Assembly (NCBI GenBank): GCA_907164885.2
Contig: OU015493.1
Span: forward strand, 54,354,802 to 54,418,801
Origin: Dolomedes plantarius
Lineage: Eukaryota > Arthropoda > Arachnida > Araneae > Dolomedidae
DNA: 64,000 bases
Direction: 5' to 3'
This document shows positions 12,062 through 24,573 of this stretch, one piece after another (the first letter of the stretch is position 1; every line of letters starts with the position of its first letter). The position numbers were made by a program, and so were the translations under genes. Below the pieces are notes generated by a model. It ran no database searches and had not been told where the DNA came from. It saw only the letters and a list, made by a program, of their open reading frames with translations.

Positions 12062-12069
12062 CTCTAGCT

Positions 12070-12170
12070 GATCAGGTTTGCGTTTCCGGTTATACATTCC
12101 TATGTGATTCTGTTTTGTATTTCAGTTTTCTACCTCCCCTAAAAGTTTTTACGTTGAGTTTTGTGTGTGT
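12070..12170. mobile_element. 3' end of the mariner-like element, displaced by the hAT insertion
   Basis: The segment with TTTGCGTTTCCGG and CATTCCTATGTGATTCT recurs at 27,598-27,650 and 27,737-27,780. It is the continuation of the element to the left of the hAT insertion. Confidence 0.65.
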
Positions 12171-12720
12171 GTGTGATAAAATATTGTTTTCCATTCTTAT
12201 GAGGGAAAATTTTATTCTTTTAATACACTCAGGATTATGGGATAAAAAGGAGACAAGCCGTGATAGACCAACAATTTATTTAATATTTAACGGACAAAAG
12301 GCAAATTTAAATTTAAGCGAATAAATACAATCTATATTCAGAGAAATACTCAGAATTTATTAACATAATTTCTCACTAAATTCTCTTTAGTAATGACATT
12401 CCATAGAATGTGATTAGTTGCTTTGTTTGCTGAGTGTAAAACAAATACTTACTGACCAAAGTCTAGGCTAGCTTTTGGTTACACATGGGTTTATTCTCCG
12501 CAAAATTTTGCGCTTGTACCAATTCAATAATTTTATACTTTACATTAATGACTTTATAGCTTCCCGTGTCCGTGCAAGAATAATATGAAGTGTTTCCAAT
12601 TCATTTGAAAGTGTATTGTAAATACTTTTCCTTAAATAAAAGACTTCCAGCCTTTTTGCACATAATGCTTTAATTGCATTTCTCGACTAAATACAGGCTA
12701 ATTACAATATATATACTATA
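12171..12720. other. AT-rich non-coding stretch
   Basis: No feature recognised. The 92-codon frame that starts at 12,046 begins inside the hAT end and resembles no known protein. Confidence 0.6.
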
Positions 12721-13289
12721 TGTAAGGGATTTACTGGGGAAGGGATAATTAATTTAAATTTAAAGGGTGCTTCGGGATTAATTTATTTTCGTGGCGCTAA
12801 AGCCGCTAGTTTTCATATTCCAGGACGCGTGCGGGTAGGGAAAAAAAGGTTATTTCCCCGTTTTGAGATTGACCTTCGGTTTGCGGTGGGGTGAAGTTCC
12901 ATGCAGAGAGAATCTATTTTTAGATAATGTACAGAATTGGGCGTGAAAGCAAGCTTCTAGAAAATTCTAAATTGGGTTCTGCGTATGTGCCATAAGAGTA
13001 GACGCGGAAATGAAACTTAGAATTTGTCAGAGCGCGGGATTAGCATTTGGATTGAGCGGTCACGCGTCGCGAGAGTGAGATGATAACTTGGAGAAACTAA
13101 ATTATGTGCGGATTGAATTCGAGGGTATTTAAATTAATAGTTGGAATAAACTTGTTGTATGTAATTAATTTGTAATTATTTACCACGGCCTATTTTTACT
13201 GACTTCAATAATATTACTATGTATTAGGGAGTAATTAAGAGATTTACTATATAAAGAGAACGCTTCGAGCAGCCATTTATCTTGGCTTG

Positions 13290-13292
<3 letters not shown>
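12721..13292 (+). repeat. LTR-like segment, candidate solo LTR
   Basis: Starts TGTAAGGG and ends CTTGTCA, is clearly more GC-rich than its surroundings, and contains a TATA-like ACTATATAAAG near 13,247-13,257 and an AATAAA near 13,144. It is flanked by TATA on both sides, but this lies in (TA)n sequence and is weak evidence. No second copy is in the window. Confidence 0.35.
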
Positions 13293-13342
<50 letters not shown>

Positions 13343-13392
13343 TAGATATAGATATAGATATAGATATATATAGATAGATAGATAGATAGATT
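13293..13392. repeat. (TA)n/(GATA)n microsatellite
   Basis: About 100 bp of TA passing into GATATA and GATA repeats, between the two LTR-like segments. Confidence 0.95.
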
Positions 13393-13839
13393 AAATTCGC
13401 AGGTTCACGGCATCGACGAGGAAGGTCAGACTTGAGTTGCCGCTGCGCTCATTCAACTTTATCTAGGCCAGACAGAATCTCCTTGTCTCCGGCTCCAGCT
13501 TCACTCTGAATAACTTTATCTCTGAATCACTGACATGAAATTAACTCACGTCCGGCGACTTTATATACCTTCTTTGAACGTTCTCGAAAGGTCTGGAAAA
13601 CGCCGCCTTTCTTTATTCAGTTATTGTTTCTAGACGACTAGGCGCCTCCGGTCGGCAATTTCTTTTTTAAGTAGCTGTCGAACTGTTCCGCGATCTGTCG
13701 GTAGCATTTCCGGTCTTTATGTTCCCAAGACTGTCTGTCTCCTGCCGTCTAAATCGTTTATGTGTACAAACCGCACGTTGGATGGTCTTCCCGAAATTTC
13801 CAAGCACAAAATATTCGCTATTGTACGGGAGTCGTTACA
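13393..13839 (-). repeat. LTR-like segment on the minus strand, candidate solo LTR
   Basis: Read on the minus strand it starts TGTAACGACTCC, has a TATA box in GGTATATAAAGTCGCC (plus-strand 13,554-13,571), and continues about 165 bp to the microsatellite. It is GC-rich for this window. This shape is that of an LTR with promoter, but the far end is not defined and no direct repeat is visible. Confidence 0.45.
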
Positions 13840-15686
13840 GTATCAACATGAAAGAAAACGTATACTGCAAGAAAATAATATGGTAGTATCTCGTAAGGAT
13901 TTATATGGGTCCTTTTTAAAATCAGATTAATACCCTGGAACAAAATTCAACAGTTTTGATGACTAAGGGATATAAATTATAAATTAATTAGGTAGCAAAT
14001 CCAATTTACCATATTTCAGAAAACTTTTATTTCACAGTCCATGAGAATAATCATATATTATAAATTTCTTGCGTCAAACTTTCGGAATAGTTAAATAACA
14101 CTTTAATTATTTAGTTTCAGTAAAAATTGACCTGCAGATCTATTAGTTAAATATAATGATGCATATTTATAAAACACGGATGCATGGACACCACGGCTCT
14201 CATCTTTGATGCATATTTTAAGTATTTGAATTAAATTGTACGTTAGCTTTTATTTAGAAATGATTGTGTTAAAACTAAATCTATTAATCAGGAGCATAAG
14301 GATAATAAATATTCGCATACAGAAGCTCTTTAATAATGACTACCCTATTTTAAAGTTTTAAAATATTAATTAAACATTGAAAACTCATTAGCGAGTCGGG
14401 ACTAAAAATAATTTCAGGTTGAAGTAGTATACAGCAGCCATTAGCTGTTAGTTTTAAGGGATTAATAATTTCGCAAGCTTAATTTTCTGCTATTCTCATG
14501 CATAATTTTTGTTATTTTTAATGCAAATTGCTTTCATGTGATTTATGGTCTTCTCTAACTTTCCATTTCAGAAAATTAATTAGTAAAATTACGTCTAAGC
14601 CGTTATATTTTATATGTAATTTATGTATATCAGTTGTGCATTAGCATATAAAATATTAAAGACACGCACACACATTATATGTGTATATAGAGAGAGAATA
14701 TTTAAAATAATATTAACTATTTTATAAGATGGGAATTTATCAATTCAAAGATTTTATTGAAATTTGTTGCAAGAAAATCGAAAAAAATTTAATGACCCCT
14801 TACTAGTTACGTCATCTTTAAAATCTTATTATCTCCCATTGACAGCGCACTGTTTGTAATATTTTCTTGGTACATTTATACTTTACATTTCTCTTTTTAC
14901 ACTTTACTATAAATATATTTCAACACCTCAATTTAGAAAAATCTTACTTGTACCATGAAATATGAATATTAATCAGAATGAAAAGAAGCAAAGATTATCG
15001 GAATTAATTATATATCTTCTATAATTTGCTCTGAGAAACATTGGCGAGAATAATTATAATTACATATTAAAATAGATTTATCAAAGTTTTACTTCTTAAA
15101 CTGATTATTACGTTAATATTAATTTTCCTTTACTTTATACTTTTTTAAGGTATCGCTGTCTTTTATATTTTAATTTCCTTCACAAATATTTTTACAAGGG
15201 GTATAATTCATTGTTCTGAGATCTACAAAGTGGGGGAAGGGGATCTGAAAGTTACTATTGACGATGTACACCTAATACGGGAACGCAGACGATTATGGTT
15301 ATGCCACTGACGTTGCTGGTGTTCAGAAATGTTACATTTATAACGGTTATCTCTTGACAACACTTGTTCTTTATTTAGTAAGAATTTTTGAGTAGTCCTT
15401 GATGTTTACCACGATTCGTCAACGAGGGACGTCAGAAATATATCCTCATTTGATGACCTACATTAAATATCAATTTTAATAATTAGCATGTATTGATACT
15501 TTATTGGCAAGAATGGGCTCCCGTCACAGGATTATTCATGCAAATTATGGACAATTCGCCAAAAACGGATGATTATCTTGCACTGATAAATATCGTTTTT
15601 CCGTCCCACAGCCTACTGAAACTACGGGAAATATTTGCTTAGGTTGGTAATGGTAATTTATATAATTACAGAGAAATTGATCTGCT
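13840..15686. other. AT-rich non-coding stretch
   Basis: Nothing recognised on either strand beyond short simple runs. Confidence 0.6.
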
Positions 15687-16880
15687 TACTGCAGGAAAAG
15701 GGACACGTAGTATTGCACTACATACTGCAGAAAATATTAACACGTAGTATTGTACTACATACTGCAGAAAAATTTAACACTTAGTATTATACTACATAGG
15801 GTAGACCGGGGCATTTTGGACATAGGGGCACGTTGGCCCATCTGCGATATTTTTCAAATTGTCCGGTAAATTGCTTTACTAGCTAAGCGATGTGTCTTAG
15901 CACGTTTTCTTTCACCCATAACAGCGTTAGCAGCGAAGAAGCAATCAAACGAAAGCCACTTCAAATTTTCAAATTTTCACTGAAGTGAGTTTTTTTTTGC
16001 ACATATAAATAATCGTTTCTGATTTGTTTCTAAATTAAAGTTTCACTTAGGTGAATAGCAATCTAAAAGATCGTTGGTCATAGCTAATTTTCTACTTACT
16101 GATTTGAAAAATATATTAACAGAATATTTGATACAACGATCAAAAGCCAAAATAGCGATATGGGGCAAGTTGGACCATTTAATTCGGGGCATGTTGGCCC
16201 AGTGGCCCAAGATGCCCCGCAGTCCAAGAGTTTGTTTTCTACATTCATAAGCCTATAGAAGTCAATAAAATTGTCAATAAATCAGGAGAAGACTGCATTC
16301 AATGTACCAGGGGAAATCGTTGCGCACATGAATCACGTGTCACTAGGGACACGATATTTTATGTTTGCATACATTGTGATAATGTGAAAGATCGATTAAG
16401 GCAATAGTTAAGTTGGACAAAATATATTTTCGTGTCCTTTGTGTGTCTTTTATATACCATATTAAAATAAAATTTGATATTTTATGTGTTTATTCATTTC
16501 CGTTAGCAATCCGAAAATCAAATCAACTTAGCGGGCGGGCCAACCTGCCCCGTTCGATGGGGCAGATTGGCCCAGAGACTTGATGTCCTGCTGAACTTCA
16601 TATAGAAACTATTAACTAATATTTTTCAAATTTTCTCACACATGGTTATGTTTTAAGATGTGCTGATTGTACTGTACAAACTAAAAAAAACAAAAATTTT
16701 AATAAATTTAAAAATATATATTTAAGAAAAAATGGGCCAACAAGCCCCGGTTTACCCTACTGCAGAAAAATTTAACACGTAGTATTGTACTACATACTGC
16801 AGAAAAAAATAACGTGTAATATTGTACTACATACAGCAGAAAAAATAACGCGTAGTATTGTACTATTCTACTTCGTAGTA
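15687..16880. repeat. 37-bp tandem repeat, six units, interrupted
   Basis: Units start TACTGCAGAAAA and end GTATTGTACTACA. Three lie left (15,687-15,798) and three right (16,758-about 16,870) of the inserted element 15,799-16,757. Confidence 0.9.
15799..16757. mobile_element. TA-flanked non-autonomous DNA transposon with repeated internal motif, 959 bp
   Basis: Terminal inverted repeats GGGTAGACCGGGGC and (reverse complement of the right end) GGGTAAACCGGGGC. It is inserted at a TA (15,797-15,798 and 16,758-16,759) in the middle of the 37-bp tandem array, so the empty site is known exactly. A motif GGGGCAnnTTGGCCC occurs seven times: direct at 15,825, 16,162, 16,186 and 16,559; inverted at 16,204, 16,537 and 16,734. 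No open reading frame of useful length. The TA target suggests the Tc1/mariner/pogo superfamily. Confidence 0.88.
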
Positions 16881-18059
16881 TCCGCTCTGAATTGAAACTC
16901 TCTGCGCAATTTACTTTTCAGGTGACTCCCACATTATAAATGTATAAATTTAGAGCTATTAGAAGTTTGAATCTGTGTTGCTACATGTCTGGATATTGAA
17001 AATATGCATATTGTTAATTTAAGTCAAAGCGAGAAGTACAGTGACAGTATAAATTATCATTGCGGTTTTTACCTCTTTTAGCGATAAGGTAAGCATTCGG
17101 TATTGACCGTTGATATCTGAATCATCGAAGTGGCCAGTTAACATAGAGGGTTGTCTGGAATGAGAAAATTTGTTGGGCTAAAATTTTTTTGCTGAAATAT
17201 TTTATGACGAAGTGTTCAATGCATTATTTACGTAGTGTATTTCAGGATCGCATTTCATTCTTGAGATATATGTGTTTCTCTTATATTTTTTCGAGACTGC
17301 ATGCCTTAATTTTCAACTCTAAGAGTATTTAACTTCATCTGAAATTATGTATAATTCTTGTCATTTTTGATCTGTCTGTTAATTTTTACTTTAAAAGTAA
17401 AAGCTTTGTAATAATTTCTCTTCATCGAAGAACGTGGGAGGAAATGTACTGTTGGGTATTAACTGTTTTTGCCATTGATTTTCAATCTTGGATACGTCTT
17501 AACACTTTTCAAATTTCAGTCTTTTTCGCGGCGATTTTTGCTTCAGTAATGAGTAAAAACTTGCAGAAAAAGCAATTAAAAACTCTGAAATAATCATTTT
17601 TTATCTCCATGAGTAATTACTGCAAAGATTAATGATGTCCGGAATAGGTTTTTGGCTGTGTGTTATTTATTATAATGAAGGACAGAAATACCGGTACTAA
17701 ATAAATGATTTTATTCAAATATTTGGTTACTGGAATAATCTCAAAAAGTTAAAACAATCCCATTATTGTTGCATTATTTATATTGGCTTTATACAGAAAG
17801 CTATGAAACTGGTTTTTCTAAGTTTTGAGGAAAAATAGATCTAAATGTTTTCCTGGCTAATTAATTAAACTACTAATAAAAATCTACTGATTAAGCTACT
17901 GAAAAAGTCTTAATTTCAGTGACCTTCCTGTTGTAATGACATATTAAATGGTTATTAAACAGTACAGGACGAAAATGGTATATTCGTCCTGACTATTTTT
18001 GCAAAATAATACAGGATGTATATTAGTAAATTTATATATACTACATAGCATTAATTTAT
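16881..18059. other. AT-rich non-coding stretch
   Basis: No feature recognised on either strand. Confidence 0.6.
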
Positions 18060-18237
<178 letters not shown>

Positions 18238-18466
18238 CCTTGAAAATTAAACTTGAAACCCTGTTTAAACCTGAAAAATGAAACGCAAAAGCTAGTGACG
18301 ACTTGCGTAAGGATACATGATCGGTAGAAAGAAGACGCATAAGTAAATTTCTAGATAGTCACTTTGCACGTCATGTGACAGGGCTGAACTTGGAAAAAGT
18401 TAGGGAATAGAAAGTTAGTATGCTCGTCATTGTAAGAATTTAAAGTGAATTGTATATTTCTTATGT

Positions 18467-19488
18467 GTGATACAAATATCTAGTAGAATAGAATTAAATG
18501 ACTTTACACGTGGTAGAATAATTGGTAAACTTGAAGAAGGATGTAGGGTGAATAGTGTAGCCGAAGAGTGTGGTAGCGCCCATAGCATTCTTTCATGTGG
18601 GAAGACCTTCAAAGCAACAGGGACAACTATTAGAAAGATTTGTAGTAGTCGCCTAAAGAAAATGACACCAAGAGATGACCAATATATTGTTATACAGGCC
18701 AAAAGATACAGACGGAAGACCGCAGGCAATATTGTAATGCAACTGCAGATGATACAAGACGCAAAATGCCTCGAATCACGATGGCCAGACGTTTGCATAA
18801 AGGTGGCCTATTGTTCTGATGGCCAGAACATTGCATCCCGCTAACACCTGCTCATTGGAGATTCTGTCTAAAATGGTATAAGGACCACAAAGATAGGAGT
18901 ACCCAGAATGTGGCACGGTACTCTTCACTCATGAGAGTCGCTTCTGTTTAACTAGCGATTTTTGACGTCATCTTATCTGGAGAGAGTTAGGAACACAGTA
19001 TCAACCAGAAAATATTACTGAAAGACTGGTATGGAAAGACTGGTATTGGCATTCAGGTGCAGATGTCTAAGGACGCATCATGCTAAGCTACCAATTTTCG
19101 TATGTGGTTTAGTAACAGGAAACCGCTATTGCAGCCAGGTGATCATTCCACACGTCCTTCCCGAGGAGCCATTGGTTCTTTATATGAACCATAATGCCAG
19201 ACCTCATCGTGCATGTTCTGTGGATTCACTATTGGAAAGTGAGGATATGACTCGTATGGATTGGCTCGTGAAGTCCCCAGACTTGAATCGAATAGAACAG
19301 GCACGAGACGCTCTGGGAAGATTTCTTGTGGCACGTATACCTCCAATTCAAAATGCCCATGAACTGAAAAGACCGGTAAAAGAGGAGTGGACAATGTTAC
19401 ACCAATAACTCATAGATCATCCCGTTCTAAGCATGTTTAGATGCTGCAAAGCAACCATTGCAGTTAAGGAACATCATATCTCTTACTG
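18467..19488 (+). pseudogene. Tc1-like transposase relic
   Basis: Begins near 18,490 with LNDFTRGRIIGKLEEGCRVN, the N-terminal DNA-binding region of Tc1-like transposases. The frame breaks near 18,840 after a stop, changes frame several times, and is readable again from 19,031 to 19,408 (RMDWLVKSPDLNRIEQARDA), with the C-terminal tail to TGA near 19,488. The catalytic residues are lost: the expected first Asp is His (FTHESRF near 18,920), the second block reads MNHNARPHR instead of having Asp, and only the Glu in NRIEQA remains. Long inactive. Confidence 0.88.
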
Positions 19489-19787
19489 ACCGCCATCTCT
19501 TTGATTTATTCCATCTTTGGTAAATAAGCCTTTGTACGATGTGATATGTAATGCTTTCAAGCTGTTTCTTAATAAATTCTCCGAATTAACGTTTGTATTC
19601 TTTTTTTTCCCATGTGTTATTTAATTAACCAATGTGTTGCTTATTGAGGTCTCTGGGTTGTGAATATCCTTCCTCTAGGTTACTCCATTGCGTTGAAACT
19701 GCGAAAAAACCATTCGGTTTTTAAGCTATGAACGTAAGTGTATTATATTTTACAATGATTCTTAATTTTTTGCCATACATTTTTCTG

Positions 19788-19930
19788 CCATAGCATTCTT
19801 TCATGTGGGAAGACCTTCAAAGCAACAGGAACAGCTATTAGAAAGATTTGTGGTAGTCGCCTAAAGAAAATGACACCAAGGGATGACCAATATAATGTCC
19901 TACAGGCCGAAAGAGAAAGACGGTCCTTTT
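19788..19930 (+). pseudogene. Partial duplicate of the Tc1-like transposase relic
   Basis: 143 bp almost identical to 18,579-18,725 including the decayed HSILSCGKTFKA stretch, so the copy shares defects with the longer relic 1 kb upstream. Confidence 0.85.
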
Positions 19931-22611
19931 GATGTAGTAATGGTTTAGCAAATCAAAAATCATCTAAAATGATTGGTCACCGGTAAAATGTTTTTCTACC
20001 AATTCCGTTCTTGATATCTGCCGGTTGGAGGGGGAATCATCTCTTTATGAATAAACGCATCAGAGAAATTGCACTAATGTTACAGTGGCGCTCTACACGT
20101 CTCTAAGCAGAGAATAATTACAAGATAAAAAGAACTTTTTATATACCATGTTTTAAAATTTCTGTTGAATTATATAAACTTGACAATTCTATGCATTAAT
20201 AAGTACTTTTTAAAATTTTTTTAAGAATTATCCCATCAATTTGAAAGAAAATGAAGTTAATCGGAAGTTAACTTGCGTTTAACTTTTCATTCCCGTCCCA
20301 GCCGATAGATGGCTTCACCAGTCTGCAAAACAAAATTAACTGAAAAAGCATTCAATTCTGCTTAAAGATGGCTAAAAGCATTAAAATAATGCATTATCAT
20401 CGTGTTCCGAGCTATTCTAAAAGTTTCAAATGTCTAGCTAGTCGGAAAGTTAGTTAAAAATCGATTGCAATATTTGTACCGGACAAACATGCAAACAAAC
20501 AAACAAGAAAGAGAGTTAATAAAAACATGGTAAAAAATGGACTTTGTTAGAAAGATTTCAAACAAACGAAAAATGATTTTATCAAAGTGTATCTTTTTAA
20601 ATAATTTGTACATTTTATTTGGTGTTATCCTTGGTTCTGTCTGGAATAAAAAATCCCCTATATTATTAAAAAATTGGTCATATTATATCAAGGTAAATGT
20701 TTTGATGTGTAAATTCTAATAATTACATGAATAAAGAATCTTTGCTACTTCCCATAGTGGAAACATTTGATTAAATCTAAATTTGTTTATCCCACACGAA
20801 AATAAATTCCCATAAATATTCATTTGGGTGTTTGAAAAATTAATGTAACACCTCTAATGTCCATTCGAAATAAATTTAAGTTGTTTCCCTCACCTGTGAG
20901 GGCTAATGGCTGTGAGGTTATTATAAATATAATTTCAGGACTTTTTTAAAATTCCTAAAGTTGATACTTGGAAGCTCGATGGGTGAATGAACCCTTTCTA
21001 ATGGGATTTTTCTGCAATGAAACGTAAATACCGGTACTTCTAGTCTGGGAAATTTTCTCAAACAAGAATGTTAAGCTTTCTTGCTTTTTAAAATACCCTT
21101 TGATGCACTCAACAGTCATAACTCAGATAACGCCTTTTATGAAGGAAAACGACTCAAACAATATTTCGCTATCGCCACACGCAATTGTAATATCAAAACT
21201 GATATTAATCATTTTGGATAACCCTCTGAGTTTTGGTTATTACTCATTAAACTGGAGCTAAGGAACCAAACATTTTGTTGTCCACTACGTGTTTGCTGCC
21301 TATGGTGCTTTGGAGGTTACAAAGCAATATCCTGGGTTATATAATTGTAAATAAATGGTTGAAGGATCAGCAGTTGATTGTTTCAAAATATATTTATATT
21401 TTTCCCCTTTCAGTGCAATATAGAAAGAGGAGTAACTACTAGAGGACTCGTCCCGAGGCTATGGATAGGTTATTGCATCCACTGGAATTTCCATTGGGTG
21501 GTAGAAGGGAAATAAAATACCTTCCGCAGACCAACAGGTAGAAGTCCAACCTCTTTCGAGACAATGGCACCCCTCTTCTATAGATAGTGCAGACTTTTTT
21601 TTATGCACTAATTCTTAACACGATAACAGAAACAACAGAGAAAGAGGAGAAAATTAGGCCATAAGTTGGAGAAAATGTGTTTATGTTTATCAGCGGAATG
21701 TCGCCAAACGACGCCAACTCGTTTCATTTCAGTTCTTTACATTGTAAAAAAACAGAATTTTTAAACTGCATGTAGATTTATGTTTATCGTGTATGATTCT
21801 TTTTTACAGGATTACACTATTTTTTTCTCTAATTTCGAAATTAGCAATAATAATACCATTACAAACAAACCGTGATAGTTTCATATTGACCTTATAAAGT
21901 ACGAAAAATAATATGGAGTAAAATATATAGGGCATAAATATTAATAAAGTAAATATTCTTTTTTATCGATCGGAGTAAGTTTAGTAGCCATTTAAATAAT
22001 GTGACATCAATGAGGACTAACTACTTCTCCTGTCTTCAGGTCTCGCTTGAAAAGAATAAGCTATGATACGTTAACTTGAATTTTAAAAGTGCTCTTAAAT
22101 ATCCAGAGTGATTTATGAACCTTCATCTAGTTTCCCTGTCCCATGAAATCATACGCAATGTTATATCTTAATTGCTGATTTATTGTCAGTTTAAGAAAAT
22201 ATCGCTCTCATGTTTCCTATGTCGCCTACTTTGCAAATTCGATTTTCTTTCTTTCTTAGCTGTATCTAAATAAATATCTGCAATAATATTCTTTTCCTAA
22301 CAAATAAAAGAAAAAAATCGGTGGGAATTTAAGTGGCATAAAGCCTAAAAGTTCAAATATTTAATGACTTCACCAAGCATTCATCTCTCGTGCGCTTAGA
22401 AAAGGCTATCATAAATCAGCCTGAATTTTAAAAGGTCTTAGTTTTGGTTAAAGCTCTCTAAATATCCAAAGAAACTTCCAAGCTCCTATCTAGTTACTCC
22501 TTATGGCCCAAACATATGCAATGCAAGAACTTTGTTGCTTAGAAATCGTCAGTTTATTAATAGCTTCATCTTAAACTTATTTCGGCTACTTCACAAACTG
22601 TATAATTATTC
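19931..22611. other. AT-rich non-coding stretch with a GC-richer patch
   Basis: No gene recognised. A patch at about 21,430-21,600 (GAGGACTCGTCCCGAGGC and following) is richer in GC than its surroundings and might be part of an unlisted repeat; no second copy is in the window. Confidence 0.5.
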
Positions 22612-22613
22612 TT

Positions 22614-22838
22614 TTAACGTAGGATTACGTTCCTCAATAACGGTCCTTCGGAGAGAAAAATATTGTCCTGCGTCGCGAGTTATAATTTTGGCAGCGCGCC
22701 AAACCCAGTAGCAGTAAACAGTTGAACAGAAAAGTACCAAAATGCGTTTAAAAAAATTAAGCGAACGATAAGTAATCCTACGTTAATAACCCGAGGTAGT
22801 TTCTTTAGCGGCGACTACCTGAAATATATTTTATCTAT
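22614..22838. repeat. TTAACGTAGG repeat family, copy 1
   Basis: Starts TTAACGTAGGATTAC; an inverted copy of this end, GTAATCCTACGTTAA, lies at 22,772-22,786. Similarity to copies at 44,021 and 57,965 begins at the first TTAA but extends about 50 bp beyond the second, to CTACCTGAAATATATTT. It may be a small MITE with TTAA ends inside a longer repeat. Confidence 0.7.
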
Positions 22839-23554
22839 ACGTTTCGCACATACGTGCGAATATAAAATTGCAAGGAAAATATCTTAAAAGTAATTTATAG
22901 AACTGCAATAATTTTTTTTTTTTTTTTTTTGGGGGGGGGGTTATACTAACTTTTGAATTCGAGAAAGAGGAAAACGTATTAACTTTTCCAATGAGCTTTA
23001 AAAATTCCGTACAATATATTAATTTCTCTGAGAGATTGTTAAAGAAAAGGTTGAATAGGAAAAACCCGGTTCTATAACCATGAGATTGAAAAAGTGACGT
23101 TATTTGGTGACAACGCGTAACAAAGTGATTCAAGCGTCAGCTTGAATATTTAGAAGAGTTAGTTTGTTAATGGAATCAGAAATTTGATTATCTTTTTCTA
23201 AAAAAATATGGTTTGAAAAGGTATTTTCATAGTGATATCTGATATTTCATCTGGGTGAAAGTTTGGATAACAAAGTCGTTGAACTCGTTCAAACGAAGGA
23301 ATCTTTGGTACTATGCTCATTCGATTCATTGCAAATTTACTTCCTCAAACACTATTTAGGTGGGAGACCAACACAAAGCGAGCTTGGGGTAATACAGTTC
23401 GCTTCCTTGAAAAGATTTTTCAGATGGGACTTGTCACAAATCGCAGTTTACAGGACAGAGAGGTTTAATACTGCCAAAATATCTTTTGAAGTAATTAATT
23501 CACTGCATTCAACAATGCTGAATTTATTACTGCAATTATGGATTATTCCCTTGT
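22839..23554. other. Non-coding stretch with a T/G homopolymer
   Basis: T18 followed by G10 at about 22,913-22,940. The long frame starting at 23,263 runs into the downstream microsatellite and resembles no known protein. Confidence 0.5.
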
Positions 23555-23600
23555 TTAACCTTTTCCTTACGGGGTGGGATAGCATGTATCCCAAGAATAC
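23555..23600 (+). repeat. TTAA-started dispersed repeat fragment with small hairpin
   Basis: TTAACCTTTTCCTTACGGGG then GGGATAGCATGTATCCC, a 6-bp stem hairpin. The same 45 bp is found at 63,256-63,300. The TTAACC start recalls piggyBac-type ends. Confidence 0.6.
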
Positions 23601-23615
23601 GGGTCCGAGAAAGAA

Positions 23616-23761
23616 TACATACTTACATACATACATACACATATACATATACATACATACATACATACATACATACATACAAATATACATATACATACAC
23701 ATATACATACATAAATACATACATACATACACATATACATACATACATATATACATTTACA
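23616..23761. repeat. (CATA)n microsatellite
   Basis: About 145 bp of CATA/TACA repeats directly left of the MITE at 23,764. Confidence 0.95.
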
Positions 23762-23763
23762 TA

Positions 23764-24392
23764 CAGGGTGTCCAGCGAAGAAGTACCTAATTTCAAATTG
23801 AAAAATCTTGAGAACAAAGATCTGTACAAGAATGCCACAAACGGTATTTTTATCGTGAAAACTATAAGAATTTTATACACTAATATTCAAAATAGTTACA
23901 ACAGCTGCTAACAGATGGCGCTGTAAAACTCGTATCAGCATGCTTATATAAATTTGTAGTCTTTGCAATCACTACATCACAATCTTTTCAAAATGTCCAC
24001 CATTAGCTGTATGGAGGTGGCGCAATAAAATTTGCCATCATACCCTGTAGTTTCTCAACAGAAATTGATTCAGCTGCCACATAAATCGCCGATTGAAGCT
24101 CACCCAGCGTGATGGGATGGTTCCTATAGACAGTATCTTTTATGTGCACAACAAAAAATAGTCACAAGGACTCAGGTCCGGGGAATATGGAGTTCAATCC
24201 ATGCCTGCAGCTCTATTGCTAAAAGCTGCTAACAGCGCCCTCTGTTAGCAGCTTTTGTAACTATTTTGAAAATTAGTGTATAAAATTCTTACAGCTTTCA
24301 CGATAAAAATACCGTTTGTTCCATTCTTCTACAGATCTTTGTTCTCGAGATTTTTCAATTTGAAATCAGGTACTTCTTCGCTGGACATCCTG
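23764..24392. mobile_element. MITE with ~160-bp terminal inverted repeats and a transposase C-terminal relic
   Basis: Left arm CAGGGTGTCCAGCGAAGAAG (23,764-about 23,926) is repeated inverted on the right (about 24,229-24,392); TA lies on both sides (23,762-23,763 and 24,393-24,394). The central ~300 bp, read on the minus strand, gives PYSPDLSPCDYFL near 24,180 and a tail ending NGGHFEKIV near 23,985, the C-terminal part of a mariner-like transposase with frameshifts. It is an internally deleted, long-armed relative of a TA-inserting element. Confidence 0.88.
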
Positions 24393-24394
24393 TA

Positions 24395-24411
24395 TATACA
24401 TATACATACAT

Positions 24412-24490
<79 letters not shown>

Positions 24491-24571
24491 CAATACATAC
24501 ATACATATACATATATATACATACATACATATACATATATATACATACATACATATAGATATATGTATATA
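24395..24571. repeat. (TA)n/(CATA)n microsatellite
   Basis: About 175 bp between the MITE and the Tc1-like element. Confidence 0.95.
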
Positions 24572-24573
24572 TA

